Part shown: positions 1 to 10,000 of the stretch, in pieces
How positions within the stretch are numbered: position 1 is the stretch's first letter
How the letters are laid out: every line of letters starts with the position of its first letter
Source: Bacteroidales bacterium
Lineage (GTDB): Bacteria; Bacteroidota; Bacteroidia; Bacteroidales; F082
NCBI GenBank assembly: GCA_027011095.1
Contig: JALVAQ010000103.1
Span: forward strand, 1 to 35,372
Direction of reading: 5' to 3'
DNA: 35,372 nt
Program-made: the position numbers and the translations under genes
The notes under the pieces: model-generated
The model's input: only the letters and a program-made list of their open reading frames with translations
Told to the model about the DNA's origin: nothing
Databases searched by the model: none

Positions 1-1083
1 GCTCAAAGGAATAGTATCCACTGAAACCCTACTGCTACATGGTTTCCATGAGATAATGCATACTTTAAGTAGGCTCAAAGGAATAGTATCCACTGAAACA
101 CTCATGATTGACGTCATGCTCCCATCTCCAAAACTTTAAGTAGGCTCAAAGGAATAGTATCCACTGAAACGTTTTTCACTTTCGTGATCAAGAAACATCA
201 CCCTTTAAGTAGGCTCAAAGGAATAGTATCCACTGAAACATTGTATGGAAAAGGCAGCGTGAAATGTTGTCGGCTTTAAGTAGGCTCAAAGGAATAGTAT
301 CCACTGAAACCCAGTTTTTTGAATGTTATTTGCAATTGTCTTTAAGTAGGCTCAAAGGAATAGTATCCACTGAAACCTTTCTCGTTCTTGGAACCATTAA
401 ATCTGCAAACTTTAAGTAGGCTCAAAGGAATAGTATCCACTGAAACATAGTTTTGCGATGCGAGAATCCTTTCGGGTATATCTTTAAGTAGGCTCAAAGG
501 AATAGTATCCACTGAAACATTAACGGCCAATTTTTGAGAAAAACCAATAGCCTTTAAGTAGGCTCAAAGGAATAGTATCCACTGAAACCTTTGTTACCAC
601 AATATTTTTATTCCAAGGAATCCTTTAAGTAGGCTCAAAGGAATAGTATCCACTGAAACCTTTCATTATAGCCAAATGTAAAAGGATTAACATCTTTAAG
701 TAGGCTCAAAGGAATAGTATCCACTGAAACTTATGGAGGCTATAGAGCCGCCACCGTACAAGACTTTAAGTAGGCTCAAAGGAATAGTATCCACTGAAAC
801 ATCGGTAAGCATACGCATGCGCGTTTGTGATTTTCTTTAAGTAGGCTCAAAGGAATAGTATCCACTGAAACATCAGCATAATAAGAACTGCCATCTCCAT
901 AAAACTTTAAGTAGGCTCAAAGGAATAGTATCCACTGAAACGGTAGTAGTCATGTTTAATTTGGACTGTTACATCCTTTAAGTAGGCTCAAAGGAATAGT
1001 ATCCACTGAAACATTCCAGGCATTTTGGAAACTTCATTTCAATGTTCTTTAAGTAGGCTCAAAGGAATAGTATCCACTGAAAC
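1..1083 (+). CRISPR. CRISPR array, 16 repeats and 15 spacers, truncated at left edge
   Basis: A 37-bp direct repeat starts CTTTAAGTAGGCTCAAAGG and ends TAGTATCCACTGAAAC. The first copy is cut by the window edge (27 bases, 1-27). Full copies start at 63, 134, 203, 274, 340, 410, 482, 552, 623, 694, 764, 835, 905, 976 and 1047, and all read as identical. The spacers are all different; most are 32-35 bp and one (311-339) is 29 bp. The CTGAAAC end resembles the GAAAC-ending 5' handle of many type I-B and type III crRNAs, which suggests plus-strand transcription with the leader and cas genes off the left edge. A decayed repeat-like stretch on the right agrees with that direction. No cas gene is in the window, so the subtype cannot be assigned. 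Confidence 0.98.
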
Positions 1084-1118
1084 GGCTAACAATGTTGCAA
1101 TTAATTTCGGATTCATTG

Positions 1119-1155
1119 GTTTGAGTAAGCCTGCCGTAAAATGCGCTGTAACCAA
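1119..1155 (+). repeat. Possible degenerate terminal CRISPR repeat
   Basis: After the last perfect repeat comes a 35-base spacer-sized stretch (1084-1118). The sequence at 1119 then matches the first 12 bases of the repeat at 9 positions (GTTTGAGTAAGC against CTTTAAGTAGGC). The remaining 25 bases match poorly. Decayed repeats are common at the leader-distal end of arrays. The spacing fits well, but the similarity is short and could be chance. Confidence 0.4.
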
Positions 1156-1204
1156 GGACTTCGCTCCAAGCGAAACCCCCGGATACCTTTAAATTTCTGT
1201 GGGA

Positions 1205-1245
1205 TAAAAAAAACAGGAGCCTGCCCATTGGCAGACCCCTGTTTT
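1205..1245 (-). terminator. Rho-independent terminator of frdCAB
   Basis: On the minus strand an interrupted hairpin has an outer stem AAAACAGG/CCTGTTTT (1238-1245 with 1210-1217) and an inner stem CTGCC/GGCAG around a 4-base loop (1226-1229). It is followed by a run of eight T. It lies about 40 bases past the frdB stop and between two convergent units, the frd operon and the CRISPR array. The plus-strand T-run is short, so it probably acts mainly on frd transcripts. Confidence 0.8.
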
Positions 1246-1283
1246 AGAAGACATATCCCCTCTTAAAAAGATTGTCTCTTATG

Positions 1284-2024
1284 TTATCCCAGCTTAGCCT
1301 TTATAAACTCGCGGTTCATGCGGGCAATGTTGGCAACCGAAATCTCTTTCGGACATTCGGCTTCACATGCATAGGTGTTGGTACAGTTACCAAAGCCAAG
1401 CTCGTCCATTTTGGCAACCATGGCTTTAACACGGTCGTGCGCTTCAATTTTACCTTGCGGTAACAGAGCAAATTGCGAAACCTTTGCCGACACAAACAGC
1501 ATGGCGGAAGCATTTTTACAGGCTGCCACACAAGCTCCGCAGCCAATACAGGCTGCTGCATCCATGGCCAGCTCGGCATGCTCTCTGTTAATGGGAATGC
1601 TGTTGCCATCGGGTACGCCACCGGTAGTAACCGAAATATATCCACCCGATTGAATGATTTCGTCAAATGCCGAGCGGTCAACAATAAGGTCCTTAATTAC
1701 CGGGAAAGGTTTGGCGCGCCAGGGTTCAATAACAACGGTTTCACCGTCTTTAAACTTACGCATATGTAACTGGCAAGTGGTGGTAGCCGCTTCGGGGCCA
1801 TGGGGGTGGCCGTTGATGTACAGGCTACACATTCCACAAATACCTTCACGGCAGTCGTGGTCGAAAGCTACCGGACGTTCTCCTTTTTCAATAAGTTCAT
1901 CGTTTAGGATGTCAATCATTTCCAAAAAAGAGGCATCGGTTGATATATTATGAACGTCGTAATCTACAAATTGGCCTTTATCCGTTGGGGAAGCCTGACG
2001 CCATATTTTTAATTTTAAATCCAT
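1284..2024 (-). CDS. frdB: Fumarate reductase/succinate dehydrogenase iron-sulfur subunit
   Basis: This is the 246-residue electron-transfer subunit, which passes electrons between the flavoprotein and the haem-bearing membrane subunit on the cytoplasmic face of the inner membrane. Visible cysteines match the family. C58, C63, C66 and C84 form the plant-type [2Fe-2S] site (CREGICGMC). C159, C162, C165 and C169 ([11 protein letters not shown]) and C214, C220 and C224 ([11 protein letters not shown]) supply the 4Fe and 3Fe clusters. The ATG at 2024 gives a normal N-terminus. It is the last gene of frdC-frdA-frdB, 40 bases after frdA, and is followed by a terminator. Sequence alone does not decide whether the complex mainly reduces fumarate or oxidises succinate. 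Confidence 0.96.
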   Translation of the reverse strand: MDLKLKIWRQASPTDKGQFVDYDVHNISTDASFLEMIDILNDELIEKGERPVAFDHDCREGICGMCSLYINGHPHGPEAATTTCQLHMRKFKDGETVVIEPWRAKPFPVIKDLIVDRSAFDEIIQSGGYISVTTGGVPDGNSIPINREHAELAMDAAACIGCGACVAACKNASAMLFVSAKVSQFALLPQGKIEAHDRVKAMVAKMDELGFGNCTNTYACEAECPKEISVANIARMNREFIKAKLG

Positions 2025-2064
2025 TGTTCTAATCTTTAATGTTATAAAATCTGTTTATTCTCAA

Positions 2065-4014
<1,950 letters not shown>

Positions 4015-4034
4015 AACGTGATACGATTTTAATA

Positions 4035-4694
4035 TTATCGAAAATAAATTACTAACGGGATAATTACAAAGCCAAGCGTTATAACAATGGCATAAACACG
4101 GCTCAAGCCTTTAATAAATCCCCAGTAGGTAGGGTGATTCAATCCCAGCGTTTGAAAAGCCGACTGAAAGGCATGATCGAGGTGGAACCCCATCAATAAA
4201 AACATAATAACATAAAAGGCAACATAGCCTCCGTTACTAAACAAATCAATAACCAGTTGTCCCATGTCTTCTTTGCCGCCCAATTCGGGAACACCGTTTC
4301 CAACCCAACCCATTTTAACAAAGAAAAAGTTTCCGAGATGGATGGCCAGGAAAATAAAAATGATAATTCCGGTATAAATCATGTACTTTGAAAAGGGTGA
4401 CTGCTCCATCCAGGCTCTTTTTTTGTAGCCTTTTGGACGAGAGACCCAGTTTTGAATCTGGAGGATAATTCCATAGAGAATGTGGATGGCGAAACCGGCG
4501 AACAGCACCCACTGAAATACCTGAATAAAAGGATTGGTGCCCATAAAATGAGCGCCTTCATTAAACAGGTTTTTGTCGAAGAGCAAAAACGAATTTAAGG
4601 TGAGATGCACCAATAAAAACGTTAGTAAAAACAGCCCCATCAACGACATAATAATCTTCTTCGTAATGGAAGAGTAAAAATGTGAACTACTCAT
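4035..4694 (-). CDS. frdC: Fumarate reductase/succinate dehydrogenase cytochrome b subunit
   Basis: This 219-residue integral membrane subunit anchors FrdAB and exchanges electrons with the quinone pool. Five hydrophobic helices can be seen, at roughly residues 15-37, 58-80, 104-126, 155-178 and 194-216. H30, H71, H119 and H171 fall within helices and are good candidates for the four axial ligands of two b haems, as in the epsilonproteobacterial and Bacteroides enzymes. A single five-helix anchor, instead of separate C and D subunits, is the type found in Bacteroidota. It is the first gene of the operon, with a TAnnTTTG-type promoter about 60 bases upstream. Assigning the ligands by position is an inference. 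Confidence 0.94.
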   Translation of the reverse strand: MSSSHFYSSITKKIIMSLMGLFLLTFLLVHLTLNSFLLFDKNLFNEGAHFMGTNPFIQVFQWVLFAGFAIHILYGIILQIQNWVSRPKGYKKRAWMEQSPFSKYMIYTGIIIFIFLAIHLGNFFFVKMGWVGNGVPELGGKEDMGQLVIDLFSNGGYVAFYVIMFLLMGFHLDHAFQSAFQTLGLNHPTYWGFIKGLSRVYAIVITLGFVIIPLVIYFR

Positions 4695-4736
4695 AACTTA
4701 AGTGTTTTACCTATTATTTTAAATTAACTTTTCCTT

Positions 4737-4760
4737 AATCCTTAAGGATTTACAAATATA
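4737..4760 (-). promoter_or_regulatory. frdCAB promoter with overlapping palindrome
   Basis: On the minus strand TATATTTG (4760-4753) matches the Bacteroidota -7 box TAnnTTTG exactly. No clear TTG is seen at -33. Two bases downstream is a perfect 14-bp palindrome, AATCCTTAAGGATT (4737-4750), placed where transcription should begin. It could be an operator for a dimeric regulator, or chance in AT-rich DNA. Confidence 0.5.
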
Positions 4761-4893
4761 GAAAAGTAACGTTTGCAGAAATAAAATGATGTTAATTTAA
4801 AACAATTATAGAAAGTACGGGAAAACAGCTATGAATCAATCAACGAAGTATGTTCGGACTTTTAAATAACTAATAAAGATTTCTAAATAGGCG

Positions 4894-5298
4894 TTATCCT
4901 ATACCGGCAAGCGCTTTTCTGATGTTTTCGGCGATGGCTTTAAACTCAGCATCTTCCAATTTTAGTTTGGGTTGCTTAAAATCCATATCGTAAATGGAAT
5001 TAATGGGAATAAGGTGGATGTGGGCATGGGGCACTTCGAGGCCGATAACAGTAAGGCCAATGCGTTTGCAGGGAATAACCTTTTCGATGGCCGGTGCTAC
5101 TTTGCGGGCAAAGGCAAATAAACCTTTATACAGTCCTTCTTCAATATCAAAAATATAATCAACTTCCTTTTTGGGAATTACCAGCGTGTGGCCTTTTGCC
5201 AGTGGGTTAATGTCGAGAAAGGCGTAATAATTTTCATCTTCGGCAATTTTATAGGAAGGGATATCGCTGTTAACGATTTTGGTAAAGATAGATGCCAT
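4894..5298 (-). CDS. HIT family hydrolase (nucleotide-binding)
   Basis: This 134-residue histidine-triad protein belongs to the HINT/Hit branch, whose members hydrolyse nucleoside phosphoramidates or similar nucleotide conjugates in the cytoplasm. The catalytic triad is clear: H91, H93 and H95 in VPHAHIHLIPI. The N-terminal fold is typical, with FTKIVNSDIPSYKI and the conserved PLAKGHTLVIPKKE. The gene starts 43 bases after greA on the same strand and may be cotranscribed. A TAATTTTG box (5331-5324) in that gap could also give it its own promoter. The natural substrate cannot be told from sequence. Confidence 0.92.
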   Translation of the reverse strand: MASIFTKIVNSDIPSYKIAEDENYYAFLDINPLAKGHTLVIPKKEVDYIFDIEEGLYKGLFAFARKVAPAIEKVIPCKRIGLTVIGLEVPHAHIHLIPINSIYDMDFKQPKLKLEDAEFKAIAENIRKALAGIG

Positions 5299-5323
5299 GA
5301 TTTTAAATTTTAATTTGCTTATG

Positions 5324-5331
5324 CAAAATTA
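5324..5331 (-). promoter_or_regulatory. Possible -7 box for the HIT hydrolase gene
   Basis: TAATTTTG on the minus strand fits TAnnTTTG and lies 25 bases before the start codon. The region upstream is the end of greA, so read-through from greA is equally possible. Confidence 0.3.
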
Positions 5332-5341
5332 ATAAAAACGG

Positions 5342-5815
5342 CTATCGTGATACCTCAACTACTTCAAAAGGTATAATACCGGCAGGAACCTGAATTTCAA
5401 CTTTGTCGCCAACTTTTTTTCCGAGAAGCCCTTTGGCGATGGGGGAGTCCACCGAAATTTTTCCCTTTTTCAGGTCGGCCTCTTTTTCCGGAACCAGGGT
5501 ATAACTCATAGCGGCACCGTTTTTCAGGTTTTTTATTTTTACGGTGGATAAAATCAACACTTTGGAGCTGTCCATTTTCGATTCGTCAATAATACGGGCA
5601 TTATGCACCAGCTCCTGTAATTTTGAAATTTTAAGTTCAAGCATTCCTTGTGCTTCTTTGGCTGCATCGTATTCGGCATTTTCAGAAAGATCGCCTTTGT
5701 CGCGTGCTTCGGCTATTTGAGCTGAAATAGAAGGGCGTTCTACCCTGATTAAGTGATCCAGTTCATCCTTTAGTTTCTGCAATCCTTCCTCGGTGTAATA
5801 TTTGGATGCTGACAT
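5342..5815 (-). CDS. greA: Transcription elongation factor GreA
   Basis: GreA (157 residues, the usual length) binds in the secondary channel of RNA polymerase and stimulates cleavage of backtracked transcripts. The N-terminal coiled coil spans about residues 8-75. It carries the acidic tip DLSENAEYDAAKEAQG, in which D42 and E45 correspond to the cleavage-supporting pair of other GreA proteins. The C-terminal FKBP-like domain, with SPIAKGLLGKKVGD, follows. HIT lies 43 bases downstream on the same strand. A terminator-like hairpin lies about 40 bases upstream of the start and may end transcription from the barrel gene or belong to the greA leader. Confidence 0.97.
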   Translation of the reverse strand: MSASKYYTEEGLQKLKDELDHLIRVERPSISAQIAEARDKGDLSENAEYDAAKEAQGMLELKISKLQELVHNARIIDESKMDSSKVLILSTVKIKNLKNGAAMSYTLVPEKEADLKKGKISVDSPIAKGLLGKKVGDKVEIQVPAGIIPFEVVEVSR

Positions 5816-5850
5816 AGTACAATATTTTAATAATGTTGATTAATAAAAGA

Positions 5851-5883
5851 TAAAAAAGACCCTTAACAATTAATTAAGGGTCT
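5851..5883 (-). terminator. Rho-independent terminator after the PorV/PorQ-family gene
   Basis: A perfect 10-bp stem AGACCCTTAA/TTAAGGGTCT (5857-5866 with 5874-5883) has a 7-base loop and is followed by six T on the minus strand. It ends the receptor-barrel operon, whose stop codon is 48 bases upstream. It also lies between the best -7 box for greA and the greA start. Confidence 0.75.
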
Positions 5884-5894
5884 CTTTGAATTTG

Positions 5895-5902
5895 CAAAGA
5901 TA
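5895..5902 (-). promoter_or_regulatory. Possible -7 box of the greA promoter
   Basis: TATCTTTG on the minus strand matches TAnnTTTG exactly and lies 79 bases before greA. A transcript from here would begin just before the 5857-5883 hairpin, so the hairpin would be part of the greA leader. A weaker TATCTTTT downstream of the hairpin is an alternative. Confidence 0.35.
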
Positions 5903-5930
5903 AAAAGATTTGTCTTGCCGACAATATTTT

Positions 5931-6992
5931 TTAGAAATTCAGAATAATGCCGATGGTATGATTTCCGTTAAAGCTAACGGTTTCACGATAGGAATAATCG
6001 ATTGAAAAGTAGGATCCGGTTTCTTTGTTAATCGGCACCTGTACGGTTGCTCCAAGGCTTAACCCACTGGTGACATTACTCCTTTCGGCAGTTAACATGC
6101 TATCCCAAATACCTTTTTCATAGGTATATCCTCCACGAATCATTACCCAGTCTTTCATGCTAAACTCCATGCCTACTGCAAACTGGTCTTTTGTAAACGA
6201 GTTGGATATAAAGGTAAGTGCCGGGGTTAACCTCAACTCTTTTCCAAGCAAAAAATCGTAGGAGGTACCTATGGTTAACTGAGCAGGAATTTCAAAGGCA
6301 TCGGCACGATGTTCCAGAGTAAACTGGGTTTCCTGTCCCGGAATAAAGGCTTTTATTGACAAACCATCGCCGGAGAATTTCATGGTAGGCCCGATGTTTT
6401 TCAAAGCAACACCAAAGGCAAATTGGTCGTTTGCACCACTAACATATTGAATGCCAATATCAATGGCAACACCTACAGCCGTTACGTCGGAAACGCCTTC
6501 CGAAATAATTTTAAACACGGCACCTGCACTAATGCTGTTTGAAAACGATTTTGAATACGACAGAGCAAAGTTAATTAGGCTGGGGCTGTATGTTCCCAAT
6601 CCGCCATCAGGGTTATCGGTGGTTGTAACTTCGATATCGCCAAAATTCATCGACATTACCTGTAACCCAAACACACCGGACTCGCTGACACGCTGCGCCA
6701 GGCCGAAAGCAAAGATATTGGTTCCGGTACCTTTAAGCCATTGTGTGTGTGCAAAGTTAACCTGTGTTTTATGGGTAAAGGCTAATCCACCCACGTTTCC
6801 CCACATGGCCTCCAACCCGTGTACTCTGGCCATATTGGCTGAACCCCAACCGGAGCTGCGTGCCCAGGGGTTTATCAGTAACTCGGAGGCACCTGCCTGG
6901 CCGGAACGGTCTTTGTTTCCGGCCTGAAGAAACTGAGGTGTAAATACCACCCCAATTAATAATAGTGCTAAATATTTATAAAGAGTTTTCAT
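5931..6992 (-). CDS. PorV/PorQ family outer-membrane beta-barrel protein
   Basis: This 353-residue exported protein starts with a signal peptide (residues 1-24, ending FLQAG). It continues as alternating amphipathic strands and ends with aromatic/hydrophobic GNHTIGIILNF, typical of outer-membrane barrels. The early block ASELLINPWARSSGWGSANMARVHGLEAMWGNVGGLAF matches the PorV/PorQ family pattern, in which a variant of NPAGLA follows a conserved Ala/Gly block. PorV and PorQ are T9SS components, but the family is large. This paralogue lies 42 bases after a large exported protein and a TonB-dependent receptor, so it more likely serves that complex than the core secretion system. That role is an inference from context. 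Confidence 0.8.
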   Translation of the reverse strand: MKTLYKYLALLLIGVVFTPQFLQAGNKDRSGQAGASELLINPWARSSGWGSANMARVHGLEAMWGNVGGLAFTHKTQVNFAHTQWLKGTGTNIFAFGLAQRVSESGVFGLQVMSMNFGDIEVTTTDNPDGGLGTYSPSLINFALSYSKSFSNSISAGAVFKIISEGVSDVTAVGVAIDIGIQYVSGANDQFAFGVALKNIGPTMKFSGDGLSIKAFIPGQETQFTLEHRADAFEIPAQLTIGTSYDFLLGKELRLTPALTFISNSFTKDQFAVGMEFSMKDWVMIRGGYTYEKGIWDSMLTAERSNVTSGLSLGATVQVPINKETGSYFSIDYSYRETVSFNGNHTIGIILNF

Positions 6993-7034
6993 AATCCAAA
7001 CGGTTTATTCTTATTCCAATTGATATTCATTTTT

Positions 7035-10000
7035 TTAGAAAGTATTTAGGTCGGGTACACGCTGTGAGCAGAACCATTTAACCACATGTTCACCTTCGGG
7101 GGCTTCAACATGGATATAATAGATACCACCCGAAATGGGTACACCTGCAAAGTTTTTCAAATCCCATTCAAGTGCTGTAACCGGATCATCCTTGGTAAGT
7201 TGTCTTACCTTAACGCCTGAAACATTATAGATTGTAATGGTACACTTTTTCGGCAGGTTTGTAATTTTAACCCTTGTATCCAAGGCATTGTGTTCATAAG
7301 CCGAATAGGCGTAATACGGATTTGGCACTACTCTTATTTCATCCAAATCGGTAACAAGCTTTTCAGGATTGCTGTATTCGGTACTGATACCTTTTGTGGT
7401 AAATTCATAAATAGGATATTGATTGTTGGCATCCATACCGGGATAAACAGTATCCAAAGCAGCAGAAGTGTATCCTCTGCGATAGGGAGTGGCAATACGA
7501 ATTTTAACGGTAGCCTGATTGCTTAACCATTCCTTACCTTTGGTAGCCATGGGCATACCTACGTACATTATTTGCGAGTAGAAGTTAGGAGTCAAGAAAT
7601 TGTTGTAAGGATCTGTTATTAATGTGTCAAGAACAGTGTGGGCATATTTTCCGGCATCATAAGCGGGGGAGTTAAATTCGGCGTAAAAACCCAGCTGGTC
7701 AAATACGGAACGGTTGTGTTTCATAATATAAACATAATGTTTTCCACCTAAAACCGGCATGCGATTAAAGCCTTCTCCACTAAATATGTTGTTATCGTTA
7801 TATTGATGAACAGCATCGGGATCTTTTGCCGTTGGATTGAACAGCATATCACGGCCGTTAAAGGCACCGAGGTAGGAATCTTCACTAAATATTATATTTA
7901 ATCGTTCGCCGGTTTCAACATTAATAACATATCCGGGGAACCAACCCATGCCATGATCGCTAATGTAGTTGGGATCATCTGGGTTGTTGCTGGGGCCAGA
8001 ACCCGGAGTGGCAAAGTTTCCGTCTTTATCAACAGATGGTGAAGCACGTAATCCAAATTGAACTGCATGGCCTTCAGCCAAAAGTGAATCGAAGCTCATT
8101 TCAATTACCGGACAACGTGACCATTTTGATTTATCAGGTGTAAACACGATGTCAACACTGGCTAAATCATCCAGGCCAGAAAATATTTTTGATGAACTAT
8201 TAAAAGCTGGACCTATTCTTGATTGAACAACACCACCACCAATTAACGAATTGTTTCCATAAGTAGTAAGTGCATAAGGAGCCCATGTACCATTGGCAAT
8301 TTTTTCGTAGGCCTCAGTAGGATCCCATGGATTTGGTGGTTTCGTTTGCATACCCCAGTCATCGTCATTAGATAGTTCCTGACTTTGGTAGGTACCTGAA
8401 CGAATCCAGTTTAAAACATATCCGGGAACGTCTTCATCTTCCACACCACTAAGCCACATCTGTGAGCTATCCTCATAAACCACCGATGAACTAATCAGCC
8501 CGTTGTTATCTGACAACACCACTTTTACAGGTTTCATGTTATTATCAATAGACACTTTACCAACAGTAATAGGACCCGGTTGATAAGGTTGTGTCATTTG
8601 AACCGAAAGTCCCAGATCGTTAAAGAGCTGCTCATTGTTCATAATAATGGTGGTATCGGCAGTATAAATGGTGCCGGTAGCTTTGTCTTTAATATGCCAT
8701 TTGGCAACCATTTTTGAAGTGGTGTCGCCAACCAGGCCAACCACATCGCTTACCCCATATATTTTAACGCGTTCCAGCGAGTCGAGCCACAATTCAAAAT
8801 TACCTTCTTTAACGCCAAGCGGATTGATAACTTTAACATTAACAGGGCCTGCATTGGTTTTATAGGTTGGATTATAAACCATTGGGTAGTCGGGTCCACC
8901 AAAAATATTGGTTTCGCTGGCAGGTGGTTTGCTTAAAATCTGTTCAACGGTTTCATCAGACAATTCCAATGTCATGCCACCATTTCCATAACCTGCAATT
9001 CTGGTAATTTCGGGCCGTGTACCGTAATCACCTTTAATAATAGTACCATTAACAGTACGGTGAGGCATGGCAGAATAAAGTTTAATGTTTTTACGTCCTG
9101 ACAGATACGGTTTCTTTTGGCCATACAAACCTTTGTTAACATTCGGGTCTTCGTTGTAATCCATGTAGTTATTATATGCATATGCAATGGCTGTATAGTA
9201 ATAAACTTTGTTGTTTACCAACCGCACATCGCCCGATGCAAAGGCATCTTGTGTTATTTCGAATGAGTGTGAAATACCATTGTCACCTCCTTTAACTTCA
9301 ACTACCGGAACGTTACCTCCAATAGATTCGTCGTAATTGTAATTTACAAGCTTGGTAACGCCGTTTTTAAGGTCAAACTGGGCAACCAGTCGCATCAAGT
9401 CAGGATCATGAATACTTTCGATGGTTACCTGATCGTTTTTCAACTGGAATATTTGATAACCTTCAAACCTGTAAAGAGAGTCGCTACGTTTGGTAGGATC
9501 CAACGGATAAGGTTGAATAATGTTTTGATCATATTCAGCATATCCTTCCTGGTAATTATTGGATGATCTGGAGTTAGAAATATAAAAAACAAATTTTCTG
9601 TCCAACTCAGATACCGATAAATCGGGAGCAGTTGGCCCGTCAATCACTTTAAAGCAGTTATCGAAAAGTGCCTGACATTTATCATCAACTACCCTTAATA
9701 GTTCCACTGACGCCCAAGCGCCACCTGAAGTAGCACGTGCCCATGGAATACCAACGGTAATATAGTTAACGGCACCCGGTTTCAAGGTAAATGGCCCTGC
9801 CGACTGCATAAAACGACGGTCACCGGGAGGGTTAGGACTTCCGTTGTTACCGGTTTGTTCAGTCCAATAAAAACCATTTTGACCAAATCCACCGTTAGGT
9901 GGTTGGCCTCCGGTACCCCAGTTGCAAGGGTCGGAGTCGCCGGGAAACATGAAATCACATTCAGGTCCCACAGTTCCCTGACCTGTAATGTAAGCAGTAC

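Noticed and set aside
342-530. 62-codon minus-strand reading frame with repeated SVDTIPLSLLK
   Set aside because: It is a translation of CRISPR repeats and spacers; the repeated peptide is the repeat itself.
6451-6927. 158-codon plus-strand frame antisense to the PorV/PorQ-like gene
   Set aside because: A shadow of a real gene with a clear signal peptide and barrel pattern on the other strand; Pro/Thr-rich and without motif.
5931-6992. The barrel protein as the core T9SS shuttle PorV
   Set aside because: It is in an operon with a TonB receptor and away from por genes. The family has many paralogues, so only the family name is justified.
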